The translations under genes and the position numbers were made by a program. A stretch of 64,000 nucleotides of DNA from Rathayibacter rhapontici (GTDB taxonomy: Bacteria > Actinomycetota > Actinomycetes > Actinomycetales > Microbacteriaceae): NCBI RefSeq assembly GCF_001995175.1, contig NZ_MUKN01000011.1, positions 1 through 64,000 on the forward strand, given 5' to 3'. The notes under the pieces were generated by a model. The model was not told the origin of the DNA. It saw nothing but the letters and a program-made list of their open reading frames with translations, and made no database searches. Below, piece after piece: positions 18,994 through 28,323 of the stretch (position 1 is the first letter of the stretch; each line of letters opens with the position of its first letter).

Positions 18994-20106
18994 ATGAGCT
19001 TCACGCCTTCGACGGCCGCGCCCGCCGTCCGACTGATCACCCGCGACGACGTCGCCGCCCTGGCCGCCGGCTGCGCCGTCTTCGGCACCGGAGGCGGCGG
19101 CTCGGTCCACGGCACGCAGCTCTCGGTCGAGAACGCGATCGATGCGAAGGGGCCCGTGCGGGTCGTCGGCGTCGGCGACCTCGGTCCGGACGACGCGGTG
19201 ATCATCATGTCGGGCATGGGCGCGCCCTCGGTCGGCATCGAGATGCTCGGCTCGAGCAGCCAGGCGCACACCCTGCTGCGCGAGGTCGAGCGCCTGGTCG
19301 GTCTGCCGATCACCGCCGTGATGGCGGCCGAGATCGGCGGCAGCAACGGAGTCGCGCCGGTCGGCTGGGCCGCCGAGCTCGGCCTGGCCGTCCTGGACGC
19401 CGACGGCATGGGCCGCGCATTCCCCAAGGCGACGATGATCTCGATGAACGTCGCCGGGCTGCCGAGCGAGTTCGCGGTGATGAGCGACGTGATCGGCAAC
19501 GTGACCGTGCTGCGCACCATCGACATCGCCTGGCTCGAGCGCCACGCCCGCGCCTTCACCGTCGCCGCGGGCGGCATCGCGCTGGGCGCGCACTACCTCC
19601 TCACTCACGAGACGGCGCCGGGCGCGGTGATCGAGGGCACGGTGAGCCGCGCGATCCAGGTCGGCCGCCGCCTCCTCGACTCCGTCGACCCGGTGGCGGA
19701 CATCGCCGAGGAGCTCGGCGCGGCGATCCTGCTGGGCGGCAAGGTCATCGACATCGACCGCAGCACCGAGGGCGGCTTCACCCGCGGCTCCGTCACGATC
19801 GACGGCGTCGGGGCCGACCGGAGCCGCATGGTGCGCGTCGAGATCCAGAACGAGAACCTCGTCGTGATCGAGGACGGCGGAGTGGTCGTGAGCGTGCCGG
19901 ACCTCGTCTCGATCCTCGACTCCGAGACGGGCGAGGCGATCTCGACCGAGATGCTCCGCTTCGGGCAGCGGGTGAGCGTGCTCGCCTGGGCCTGCGACCC
20001 GCTCTGGCGGACACCGCGCGGGATCGAGCTGGCGGGCCCGGCCGCGTTCGACTTCGACTTCGAGTACGTGCCGTTCGACGGCGCGGCGGCGGAGGCGGCC
20101 CGATGA
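18994..20106 (+). CDS. DUF917 family protein (S-methylthiohydantoin desulfurase-like)
   Basis: 370-aa cytoplasmic protein of the DUF917 family. The N-terminus TRDDVAALAAGCAVFGTGGGGS is characteristic, followed by PVRVVGVGDLGPDDAV and MAAEIGGSNG. Pfam has renamed the domain after S-methylthiohydantoin desulfurase activity (recalled from memory). Family members are nearly always encoded with a HyuA-like protein, as here (ATGA overlap). The likely role is handling a hydantoin- or thiohydantoin-like ring; the actual substrate is unknown. It is the first gene of a 12-gene operon. Confidence 0.85.
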   Translation: MSFTPSTAAPAVRLITRDDVAALAAGCAVFGTGGGGSVHGTQLSVENAIDAKGPVRVVGVGDLGPDDAVIIMSGMGAPSVGIEMLGSSSQAHTLLREVERLVGLPITAVMAAEIGGSNGVAPVGWAAELGLAVLDADGMGRAFPKATMISMNVAGLPSEFAVMSDVIGNVTVLRTIDIAWLERHARAFTVAAGGIALGAHYLLTHETAPGAVIEGTVSRAIQVGRRLLDSVDPVADIAEELGAAILLGGKVIDIDRSTEGGFTRGSVTIDGVGADRSRMVRVEIQNENLVVIEDGGVVVSVPDLVSILDSETGEAISTEMLRFGQRVSVLAWACDPLWRTPRGIELAGPAAFDFDFEYVPFDGAAAEAAR

Positions 20107-21710
20107 GCGCGGCGCGCGACCTGTCGGTCGGCATCGACGTCGGAGGCACCAACACCGACGCGGTCGTGCTCGACGCCGACGGCGCCGTGATCGCCTGGAC
20201 CAAGCAGGCCACCACGGAGGACGTGACCGGCGGCATCCGCGCCGCGCTCTCGGCGGTGCTCGGCGAGCTCGGCGACGACCGCGACCGCGTGTCGCGCGTC
20301 ATGCTCGGCACGACCCACGCCACCAACGCGATCGTCCGCCGCCGCGACCTGGGACGCGTGGCGGTCATCCGGCTGGGCGCCCCCGCCACAACCGAGTTCC
20401 CCTCCCTCTCCGGCTGGCCGGCGGACCTCCGCGACACGGTGCTGGCGGGCGCGCTGCTCGCGGGCGGCGGGCACCTGGTCGACGGCTACCCGATCTCGCC
20501 GCTGGACGTCGACGGGATCCGCCGCTTCCTCGACGCTCTCGAGGGCCGCTTCGACGCCGTCGCGGTCTGCGGCGTCTTCAGCCCCTCGTTCCCGGAGCAG
20601 GAGCTCGAGGTCGCCGCGCTCGTCGCCGACCACGCGGGCGTGGACCTGCCCGTCTCGCTCAGCCACGAGATCGGCGCGCTGGGCCTGCTCGAGCGCGAGA
20701 ACGCGACGGTGCTGAACGCGGCGCTGCACGGAGTCGCCCGCGACGTCACGCAGGGCCTGCTCACCGCCGTCGACGAGGAGCGCGTCGACGCGGCCACCTT
20801 CTTCGCCCAGAACGACGGCACGCTGATGGCCGTCGAGTACGCGGCCCGCTACCCGGTGCTGACGATCGGGTCCGGGCCCGCCAACTCCATCCGCGGCGCC
20901 GCGTTCCTCTCGGGCGCCGACGACGCGATCATCATCGACATCGGCGGCACCACGAGCGACCTCGGCGTGCTCGTCGACCGCTTCCCCCGGGAGTCGACAC
21001 TGCCTCGCGAGATCGGCGGGGTGCGCACCAACTTCCGCATGCCCGACATCCTCAGCGTCGGCATCGGAGGCGGCACGATCGTCGACCTCGGGCTCGGAGC
21101 GCCGACCACCGACTCCGTCGGCTACCGCATCGCCCGCGAGGGCCTGCTGTTCGGCGGCTCCGTGCCCACCCTCACCGACGCCGCGGCGCTGGTCGCGCCC
21201 GGGATGATCCCCGGCCGCAGCCTGCCTCCGCTCGACCGCGCCACCCGCTCCGGTCTCGGCAACGCCCTCGCCGTCGCGCAGGACCGCATCGAGTCGGCGG
21301 TCGAGCGGATGTCCCTCGGCCGCGTCGGACTGCCGCTGGTCGTCGTCGGCGGTGGCGGGTTCCTCGTGCCCGACCGGGTGCAGGGCGCCAGCGAGGTGCT
21401 CCGCCCCGAGCGCGGCACGGTGGCCAACGCCGTCGGCGCCGCGATCGCGCTGGCCGGCGGCCGCGCCGACCAGATGTGCGACCACGTCGACCGGGCCGCA
21501 GCCATCGAGGCCGCCGGGCGCATCGCGATCGAGCGCGCGATCCAGGCCGGAGCCGACCCCCGGCTGGTCGAGATCGTCGACGTGCTCGAGACCCCGCTCT
21601 CGTATTCGACGAACGCCACCCTCAAAGTCTCCGTGAAGGCCGCGGGCCCGCTGGCCCTGATCGGGAGTCCTGCACCATTCGCCCTGCACTCCCCGAAGGA
21701 CGCATCATGA
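20103..21710 (+). CDS. Hydantoinase/oxoprolinase family protein (HyuA-type, short)
   Basis: 535-aa protein of the hydantoinase A/5-oxoprolinase superfamily, with an ASKHA-type ATPase fold. The N-terminal phosphate loop is SVGIDVGGTNTDAVV; GTTHATNAIVRR and the second nucleotide motif IIIDIGGTTSDLGVLVD follow. It is shorter than N-methylhydantoinase A (about 690 aa), and no HyuB partner is present, so it belongs to the form paired with DUF917 proteins. Probably catalyses or energises opening of a cyclic amide. It overlaps both neighbours by ATGA. Confidence 0.85.
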   Translation: MSAARDLSVGIDVGGTNTDAVVLDADGAVIAWTKQATTEDVTGGIRAALSAVLGELGDDRDRVSRVMLGTTHATNAIVRRRDLGRVAVIRLGAPATTEFPSLSGWPADLRDTVLAGALLAGGGHLVDGYPISPLDVDGIRRFLDALEGRFDAVAVCGVFSPSFPEQELEVAALVADHAGVDLPVSLSHEIGALGLLERENATVLNAALHGVARDVTQGLLTAVDEERVDAATFFAQNDGTLMAVEYAARYPVLTIGSGPANSIRGAAFLSGADDAIIIDIGGTTSDLGVLVDRFPRESTLPREIGGVRTNFRMPDILSVGIGGGTIVDLGLGAPTTDSVGYRIAREGLLFGGSVPTLTDAAALVAPGMIPGRSLPPLDRATRSGLGNALAVAQDRIESAVERMSLGRVGLPLVVVGGGGFLVPDRVQGASEVLRPERGTVANAVGAAIALAGGRADQMCDHVDRAAAIEAAGRIAIERAIQAGADPRLVEIVDVLETPLSYSTNATLKVSVKAAGPLALIGSPAPFALHSPKDAS

Positions 21711-23299
21711 GAACACTGCACCACGCCCCGGCGCTCGCCGGCGGATCCCTCGTCGCGCTGCTCGCGCTCAGCGCCTGCTCGGCCCCGGCCGGCGGCTCGG
21801 ACCCCAGCGCCGAGCCCGTCTCGGGCGGCACCTTCTCGCTCGCGGTGAACGACGACCCGGGCAGCCTGAACCCCTTCACCGGCGTCTCGCTCGTGCAGCG
21901 CGCGCTCGTCACGTTCGGCTACGACTCCCTCGCCTACACGACGCCCGAGGGCGAGGTCGTGCCGTTCCTCGCCGAGAGCTGGGAGACGACGCCCACCTCG
22001 ATCGCGTACACGCTGAAGGACGGCATCACCTGCGCCGACGGCAGCGAGTTCACGGCCGAGACGGCCGCCGCGAACTTCGCCTACCAGGCGAACCCCGACA
22101 ACGGAACGTTCTGGTTCGGCTCGAGCGTCACCGCCGACATGACCGCGACGGCCGAGGGGAACGTCGTCACCGTCACGTCCGCGACCAACAACCCGTTCCT
22201 CCTGCAGGGCACGGGCAGCATCGAGATGGTCTGCCAGGCGGGCCTGGACGACCCGGAGTCGCTGACCGACACGACGAACGGCACCTCGCTGTACGCGCTG
22301 ACCGAGTCGAACCCCGGCTCCGACTACACGTACACGAAGCGCGACGGCTACACCTGGGGCCCCGACGACGTCACCAGCGACACCGAGGGCCTGCCCGACG
22401 CGCTCGAGGCGCGCGTCATCACCGACGAGGCCACGGCGGCGAACCTGCTCCTCTCGGGCGAGCTGAACGCCGCCTCCGTCATCGGAGCCGACCGCCAGCG
22501 CCTCGACGCCGCGGGCCTCGAGACCGAGGGCGTGCTCAACCCCATCGGCGAGATGCTCTTCAACGAGCGCGCCGACCGCCCGACCGCCGACGTCCGCGTC
22601 CGCCAGGCGCTGACCCTCTCCCTCGACCGCGACGCGGTGGGCGAGCTCGTCACCGACGGCAACGCGCTCGACTCGGTCTCGCTGGTCAACCAGATCCCGC
22701 TCACCTGCGTCGCGGGCGGGCCGGAGTGGACACTGCCGGACACCGACGTCGACGCGGCCGGCGAGCTGCTCGACGAGGCCGGCTGGGAGCTCGGCTCGGA
22801 CGGGCTGCGCGCGAAGGACGGCGATCCGCTCACCATCCGCTTCCTCTACGACGCCGGGACGCCCTCGCACGGCGCCGCGGCCGAGGAGGTCCAGCAGGAG
22901 TGGAACGAGCTGGGCATCACGACCGACCTGGTCGCGGAGGACTCGGCCGGCTGGTCGACCGACCTGTACCAGAGCTACGACTGGGACACCGGCTTCATCC
23001 AGCTCGCCCCCTCGAGCCCCGTGGTGCTGAGCCTGTTCATGCTCGGCGAGACCAGCGAGAACGGCGGCTACAACTTCATGGCCGTCGACAACCCCGAGTA
23101 CGAGGCCCTCGCGCAGCAGGCGTTCACCGCCGGCTCCGCCGACGAGGCCTGCGGTCTCTGGAAGCAGGCCGAGGCCGAGCTGATCGAGCGGGTCGACGTG
23201 TTCCCGCTCGCCGAGACCGAGTCGCCGATGTACCTCGACGGCGCGACCCTCGAGCGCCCGGGCACGGTCGCTCCGACCACCATCCGGATGCAGGGCTGA
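21707..23299 (+). CDS. Dipeptide/oligopeptide-type ABC substrate-binding lipoprotein
   Basis: 530-aa family 5 solute-binding protein (DppA/OppA type). The lipoprotein signal ends LSAC (C24). The mature part begins with GGTFSLAVNDDPGSLNPFTG, typical of this family, and continues with EVVPFLAESWETTPTSIAYTLKDGITCADGSEFTAE. The ATG at 21707 overlaps the stop of the hydantoinase gene, so the lipoprotein is made in strict coupling with the ring-opening enzymes. The ligand is probably a small peptide or cyclic amide; this cannot be decided from sequence. Confidence 0.9.
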   Translation: MRTLHHAPALAGGSLVALLALSACSAPAGGSDPSAEPVSGGTFSLAVNDDPGSLNPFTGVSLVQRALVTFGYDSLAYTTPEGEVVPFLAESWETTPTSIAYTLKDGITCADGSEFTAETAAANFAYQANPDNGTFWFGSSVTADMTATAEGNVVTVTSATNNPFLLQGTGSIEMVCQAGLDDPESLTDTTNGTSLYALTESNPGSDYTYTKRDGYTWGPDDVTSDTEGLPDALEARVITDEATAANLLLSGELNAASVIGADRQRLDAAGLETEGVLNPIGEMLFNERADRPTADVRVRQALTLSLDRDAVGELVTDGNALDSVSLVNQIPLTCVAGGPEWTLPDTDVDAAGELLDEAGWELGSDGLRAKDGDPLTIRFLYDAGTPSHGAAAEEVQQEWNELGITTDLVAEDSAGWSTDLYQSYDWDTGFIQLAPSSPVVLSLFMLGETSENGGYNFMAVDNPEYEALAQQAFTAGSADEACGLWKQAEAELIERVDVFPLAETESPMYLDGATLERPGTVAPTTIRMQG

Positions 23300-24339
23300 T
23301 GATGACGATCCCCCCGACCGCCACTCTGACGACAGCGGCGAGCGTCCCCCGCGCGCCTGCGCGTCGGGGGGATCGTCTGCTCGCGGTCGTCGGCTCCCCC
23401 CGCCTCGCGTTCCTCCTGAAGCGGTTCGCGCGGGCGGCCGTCTCGCTGCTGATCGTTCTGATCGCGTCCTTCTTCATGGTGCACTTCGTGCCCGGCGACC
23501 CGGTGCGCGCGGCCCTCGGGCCCACCGCGCCGGCCGAGACCGTCGAGGTGCTGCGCCGCTCCCTCGGCCTCGACCTGCCGATCGGGCAGCAGTTCGCGGA
23601 CTACCTCGGCGGCCTGCTCCGGGGCGACCTGGGCACCTCCATCAGCACGCAGCGGCCGGTCGGAGCGACGCTCGCCGAGCGCCTGCCCGCCACGCTGATG
23701 CTGTCGGTCGTCTCGTTCGTCGTCGCCGCTCTCCTCTCCTTCCCGATCGGGGTCGCCACCGCCGTCTCGGCCCGCGCCGGCCGGCACCGCGCCCTCGACC
23801 TCGGCGTCTCGAGCCTGCTCGGCGTGATCATCGCGATCCCCAACTTCCTGCTGGCCGTCGTGCTGATCTGGCTGTTCAGCATCGTCGTTCCGCTGGCCCC
23901 GTCGGCGGGCTGGGGCGGTCCCGAGTACGCGGTGCTGCCGGTGCTCGCCCTCGCGATCGGCCCGCTCGCCTACCTGGCGCGCATCGTGCACGTCGAGATG
24001 GTGCGGGTCCTCGAGGCGCCCTACCTCACGACCGCGCGCTCGAAGCGCCTGCCCGCGCACCTCCTCTACCTCCGCCACGCACTGCCCAACATCGTCACCG
24101 CGACGCTCACCGCGGGCGGAGTGGTGCTCACCGGTCTGGTCGCCGGCACCGTGCTGATCGAGACGGTGTTCGTGATCCCGGGCATCGGATCGACGATCGT
24201 CTCGTCCATCACCACCAAGGACTACCCGCTGATCCAGGGCGTGGTCCTCGCCTACGCCGTGCTGGTGCTCGCCGCCAACCTCGTCATCGACCTGCTGCTC
24301 GCCGCGCTGGACCCGCGGTCGGCCATCGCGGAGGGCTGA
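23299..24339 (+). CDS. Dipeptide-type ABC transporter permease (DppB-like)
   Basis: 346-aa permease. The first membrane segment FARAAVSLLIVLIASFFMVHFVPGDP followed by LGLDLPIGQQFADYLGGLLRGDLG is the DppB/OppB hallmark. The EAA loop lies around LEAPYLTTARSKRLPAHLLYLRHALPN, and VFVIPGIG follows. Start ATG 23299 (overlapping the previous stop) or the next codon, ATG 23302. Pairs with the permease half of the following fusion protein. Confidence 0.9.
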   Translation: MMTIPPTATLTTAASVPRAPARRGDRLLAVVGSPRLAFLLKRFARAAVSLLIVLIASFFMVHFVPGDPVRAALGPTAPAETVEVLRRSLGLDLPIGQQFADYLGGLLRGDLGTSISTQRPVGATLAERLPATLMLSVVSFVVAALLSFPIGVATAVSARAGRHRALDLGVSSLLGVIIAIPNFLLAVVLIWLFSIVVPLAPSAGWGGPEYAVLPVLALAIGPLAYLARIVHVEMVRVLEAPYLTTARSKRLPAHLLYLRHALPNIVTATLTAGGVVLTGLVAGTVLIETVFVIPGIGSTIVSSITTKDYPLIQGVVLAYAVLVLAANLVIDLLLAALDPRSAIAEG

Positions 24340-24342
24340 GCC

Positions 24343-26064
24343 GTGACCATGCGACTGCCGCGCACCCTGCGCACGCCCCAGGGCCTCGCCGCCTCCGTCG
24401 GCCTCCTGCTCGTCGTGCTCGCCACGATCCTCGGGCCCATCCTGCTCGGCGACGCGGCGACCGAGCGCTCGATCCCCGACCGCCAGCTCGGCGCGAGCCT
24501 CGCGCACCCGTTCGGCACGGACGACCTCGGCCGCGACCTCTTCGCCCGCGTGGTCGTCGCGACCCGCGTCTCGGTCCTGCTGACCCTGGGGGCCACCGCG
24601 ATCTCGGTCGTCGGCGGGATCCTCCTGGGCGTCGTCGCCGTGCTGCTCCCCCGGGTGCTGCAGCGCCTGGTCGCGGGGCTCATCGACATCCTGCTGTCCT
24701 TCCCGTGGCTGCTGCTCGCCCTGTTCTTCTCGGTGATCTGGGGCACGACGGCGGTCGGCGCGATGCTCGCCGTCGGCTTCGCGGGCGTGCCGGTGTTCGC
24801 CCGCCTCACCTCGACGCTGGCCGCCTCGGTCGCGTCGAGCGACTACGTGCGCGCCGCCGGGATGCTCGGCAGCGGATCCCTCCGCACGACCGTCCGGCAC
24901 GTGGTGCCGAACATCCTGCCGCCGCTGCTCGTTAACTCGGCCGCGCACGCCTCCGTCACCCTGCTCTCGTTCGCGGCGCTGTCCTTCCTCGGCCTCGGCG
25001 TCCAGGCGCCCGAGTACGACTGGGGCCGCCTGCTGAACGAGGGGGCGAAGCGCATCTACGTCGATCCGATGGCCGCGATCGGACCCGGCATCGCCATCGT
25101 GCTCGTCGGCGTCGTCTTCGCTCTGATCGGCGAGGTCTCGAGCGAGACCTCCCGGCGCCGGCCGCCGAAAGCCGTGCGCCGCCGGCGCTCGGACGAGCAG
25201 GTGGCCGAGGCGACCGACGACATGCCGGTCGTCGAGATGTCGGGCCTGCGCGTCTCCTTCCCCGACCGCGACGGCGGGCTCGTCGAGCGCGTCCACGGCG
25301 TCGACCTGGTCGTCCGGCCCGGCGAGACCGTCGGCATCGTCGGCGAGAGCGGCTCGGGCAAGTCGGTCACGGCGAGCGCCGTCGCGGGACTGCTCGGCCC
25401 CGACGCGCTCGTCACCAGCGAGCGGCTGGCCTTCCGCGGCATCGACATGACCGCGGTGCCCAACGCGGCCGAGCGGCGCCGGCTCGGGCTGGAGCAGGCG
25501 ATGGTGTTCCAGGATCCGCTCACCTCGCTGAACCCCGCGCTCACCATCGGCCGCCAGCTGCGCGAGGCGAGCGAGGTGCACGCCCGCACGAGCCGAGCGG
25601 AGTCGCTGCGCCGCGCGGTCGACGTGCTCAACCTCGTCCGCATCCCCGACCCCGAGAAGCGGCTCGGGCAGCTGCCGCACGAGTTCTCGGGCGGCATGCG
25701 CCAGCGCGCCATGATCGCGATGGGCCTCATGGGCACGCCGCGGCTGCTCATCGCCGACGAGCCGACGACCGCGCTCGACGTCACCGTGCAGCGCCAGGTC
25801 ATGCAGGCGCTGCGCGAGGCGCAGGAGGCGACCGGCGCCGCGATCCTCTTCATCTCGCACGACATCGCACTGGTCAGCGGCTTCTGCGACCGGATCGTCG
25901 TCATGCGCGACGGACGCGTCGTCGAGCAGCTCGACGCCTCCCGACTCGACGAGGCGCAGCACCCCTACACGCGCGGCCTCATCGCCTGCGTGCCCGACAT
26001 GGCCACCGACCGCACGACCGCCCTGCCGGTCATCGCGGCGATCGACGAGGAGACCCGGGTATGA
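24343..26064 (+). CDS. Fused DppC-like permease and DppD-like ATPase
   Basis: 573-aa fusion. Residues 1-275 are a DppC-type permease (HPFGTDDLGRDLFARVV; EAA-type loop SSDYVRAAGMLGSGSLRTTVRHVVPNILP). A charged linker (about 276-300) leads into a DppD-type ATPase: Walker A GESGSGKS, MVFQDPLTSLNPALT, signature FSGGMRQRAMIAMGL, Walker B LLIADEPTTALDVTVQ and the C-terminal HPYTRGL motif of peptide transporters. The fusion fixes one permease to one ATPase in the membrane complex. The GTG start at 24343 lies 3 bases after the DppB stop. No frameshift artefact is needed to explain the fusion. Confidence 0.9.
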   Translation: MTMRLPRTLRTPQGLAASVGLLLVVLATILGPILLGDAATERSIPDRQLGASLAHPFGTDDLGRDLFARVVVATRVSVLLTLGATAISVVGGILLGVVAVLLPRVLQRLVAGLIDILLSFPWLLLALFFSVIWGTTAVGAMLAVGFAGVPVFARLTSTLAASVASSDYVRAAGMLGSGSLRTTVRHVVPNILPPLLVNSAAHASVTLLSFAALSFLGLGVQAPEYDWGRLLNEGAKRIYVDPMAAIGPGIAIVLVGVVFALIGEVSSETSRRRPPKAVRRRRSDEQVAEATDDMPVVEMSGLRVSFPDRDGGLVERVHGVDLVVRPGETVGIVGESGSGKSVTASAVAGLLGPDALVTSERLAFRGIDMTAVPNAAERRRLGLEQAMVFQDPLTSLNPALTIGRQLREASEVHARTSRAESLRRAVDVLNLVRIPDPEKRLGQLPHEFSGGMRQRAMIAMGLMGTPRLLIADEPTTALDVTVQRQVMQALREAQEATGAAILFISHDIALVSGFCDRIVVMRDGRVVEQLDASRLDEAQHPYTRGLIACVPDMATDRTTALPVIAAIDEETRV

Positions 26065-26849
26065 GCGAGCTGCGCTTCGAGGCGGTCACCGTGCGCTTCG
26101 GCCACGGCCGCGCGGCGACGACGGCCGTCGACTCCGTCGACCTGACCGTGCGTCCCGGCACCACGCACGGGCTCGTCGGCGAGTCCGGATCGGGCAAGTC
26201 GACCGTCGCCCGTGTGGCGGTCGGGCTCACTCCGCTGCACTCGGGGCGGATCCTGCTCGACGGCGTCGACATCACCGATCGCGCGCCCTCCGCCCGTGCC
26301 GCCCGGCGGCGGGTGCAGATGGTGTTCCAGGACCCGCTGTCGGCACTCGACCCGCGGATGCCGGTGGGCGCGTCGATCGCCGAGGGCCTGCTCGCGACCG
26401 ACCGCCGGTTCTCCGCCTCCGCCCGCGCCGACCGCGTGCGCGAGCTGCTCGACCTGGTCGACATCGACCCCGCGCGCGCCGACGACCGCCCCGCGGCGTT
26501 CTCGGGGGGCCAGCGCCAGCGCATCACGATCGCCCGCGCCCTCGCCGCCGAGCCGGAGGTGCTGATCGCCGACGAGATCACCTCGGCCCTGGACGTCTCG
26601 GTGCAGGGCGTCGTGCTCAATCTGCTGCGCGAGCTGCAGGAGCGACTGCAGCTCACCATGCTCTTCATCTCGCACAACCTCGCGGTCGTGCGCTACGTGA
26701 GCGACGAGGTCTCCGTCATGCGCGGGGGCCGAGTCGTCGAGCACGGGTCGACCGACGCCGTGCTCTCGGACCCGGCCGATCCCTACACCCGGCAGCTGCT
26801 GCGCGCGGTCCCCGTCATGGGCCGCCCGCTCGACCTGGAGGACGCATGA
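26061..26849 (+). CDS. Dipeptide-type ABC transporter ATPase (DppF-like)
   Basis: 262-aa second ATPase of the importer. Walker A is VGESGSGKST, then MVFQDPLSALDPRMPVG. The signature appears as FSGGQRQRITIARALA, Walker B as VLIADEITSALDVSVQG, and ISHNLAVVRYVSDEVSVM and DPYTRQLL follow, as in DppF/OppF. Note ITSALD rather than the usual PTSALD. The ATG overlaps the previous stop (ATGA), and its own stop overlaps the amidohydrolase start. Confidence 0.92.
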   Translation: MSELRFEAVTVRFGHGRAATTAVDSVDLTVRPGTTHGLVGESGSGKSTVARVAVGLTPLHSGRILLDGVDITDRAPSARAARRRVQMVFQDPLSALDPRMPVGASIAEGLLATDRRFSASARADRVRELLDLVDIDPARADDRPAAFSGGQRQRITIARALAAEPEVLIADEITSALDVSVQGVVLNLLRELQERLQLTMLFISHNLAVVRYVSDEVSVMRGGRVVEHGSTDAVLSDPADPYTRQLLRAVPVMGRPLDLEDA

Positions 26850-28296
26850 CCGAGACCCTGATCCGCCGAGCCCGCGTCACGGGGCACGACGGACCCGTCG
26901 ACGTGCTGCTGCGCGACGGAGTGATCGCCGCGATCGGGTCGGGGACGCCGGCCGGCGAGGTGCTCGACGCCGACAGCCGATGGCTGCTCCCCGGCTTCTG
27001 GGACGCGCACGTGCACTTCACCCAGTGGGTCGTCCGCCGGCAGCGGGTCGACCTCGCACCCGCGACGAGCGCCGCCGAGGCCGTCGCGATCATGCGGGAG
27101 GCCCTCGCGCGACGCGACGACGACGTGCTCCTGGGCTACGGGTTCCGCGACGGGCTCTGGCCCGACGCCCCCTCCCGCGCGGCTCTCGCGCGATCGCTCC
27201 GGACCGCCCCGTCGTCCTGATCAGCGGCGACCTGCACTGCGGCTGGTTGAACTCCGCGGCCGCCCGCCGCTTCGGGCGCGCTGTCCCCGAGGACGGGATG
27301 CTGCGCGAGACGGAGTGGATCGGCACCCTCGACGTCATCGACGCGGGAGGCCGCCCCGGAGCGGCGGCCTACCGGGAGACCGCCGACGCCGCCGCGGCCC
27401 GCGGGGTGGTCGGCGTCGTCGAGTTCGAGAACAGCGACAACACGCACGACTGGCCGGCCCGCGCGGCGGCCGGGGTCACGTCCCTCCGCGTCGAGACCTC
27501 GGTGTGGCCCGACCGCCTCGACGCCGTGATCGCCGACGGCCACCGCACGGGCGACGTGCTCGACGACGCCGGGCTGATCACCATGGGGCGCCTCAAGATC
27601 GTGGTCGACGGGTCGCTCAACACCCGCACCGCCTACTGCTTCGACCCCTACCCCGGCATCGCTGCCGGCCATCCGCACCCCTGCGGCGTGCTGAGCGTGG
27701 CACCGGAGGAGGTCGAGGGCCTGCTCGTGCGCGCCCGCGACGCCGGGATCCTGCCCGCCGTGCACGCCATCGGCGACCGAGCGAACGCCGAGGTGCTCGA
27801 CGTCTTCGAGCGGCTCGGCCTCGCCGGCACCATCGAGCACGCCCAGCTCGTCGCCCGTGAGGACTTCGCGCGCTTCGGCCGCCTCGGACTCGTCGCCAGC
27901 GTGCAGCCCGAGCACGCGATGGACGACCGGGACGTGGCCGACCGGTACTGGGAGGGACGGACCGATCGCTCCTTCGCCTTCGCCTCGCTGCACGCGGCGG
28001 GTGCGGTGCTCGCCCTCGGCTCCGACGCCCCCGTCGCTCCGCTGGACCCGTGGATCTCGCTGGCCGCCGCGGTCAGCCGCAGCCGCGACGGCCGCGACTC
28101 CTGGCACCCCGCCGAGCGCCTGCCGCTGGACGTCGCGCTCGCCTCGAGCACGCGCGGAGCGACGGTCGCCGTCGGCGAGCGCGCCGACCTCGTCCTCGTC
28201 GACGCGGATCCGGCCGGAGTCGACGCCGACCAGCTGCGCACCATGCCGGTCGCAGCGACGCTCCTCGCCGGACGCACGACCTTCACCGCCCTCTGA
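26846..28296 (+). CDS. Amidohydrolase, YtcJ-like (one frameshift)
   Basis: About 483-aa metal-dependent hydrolase of the amidohydrolase-3 group. The metal ligands appear as FWDAHVHF (HxH), VDGSLNTRTAYCFDPYPG, PAVHAIGDRAN, TIEHAQLV and LALGSDAPVAPLDPW. These enzymes cleave amide or carbamate bonds. The frame breaks near 27190; one added base restores AALAAIAPDRPVVLISGDLHCGW. Fifth enzyme or transport step in the operon, following the ATPase with ATGA overlap, and probably acting on the imported compound or its ring-opened form. Confidence 0.85.
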
Positions 28297-28323
28297 GCAC
28301 CCCCTCCCGAGACAGGACCTCCC

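Noticed and set aside
19605-21689. 694-codon minus-strand frame opposite the DUF917/HyuA genes
   Set aside because: Antisense shadow with biased composition; the plus strand has ATGA-coupled recognised families.
20103-21710. Complete ATP-dependent 5-oxoprolinase or N-methylhydantoinase
   Set aside because: The protein is too short and no HyuB subunit follows; the paired gene is DUF917, so only the superfamily is assigned.
23068-25962. 964-codon minus-strand open frame opposite the dipeptide transporter genes
   Set aside because: It is antisense to DppB and the fused permease-ATPase, and its predicted protein is a low-complexity Arg/Asp/Gly/Glu mixture without domains. Long antisense frames are expected at this GC content.
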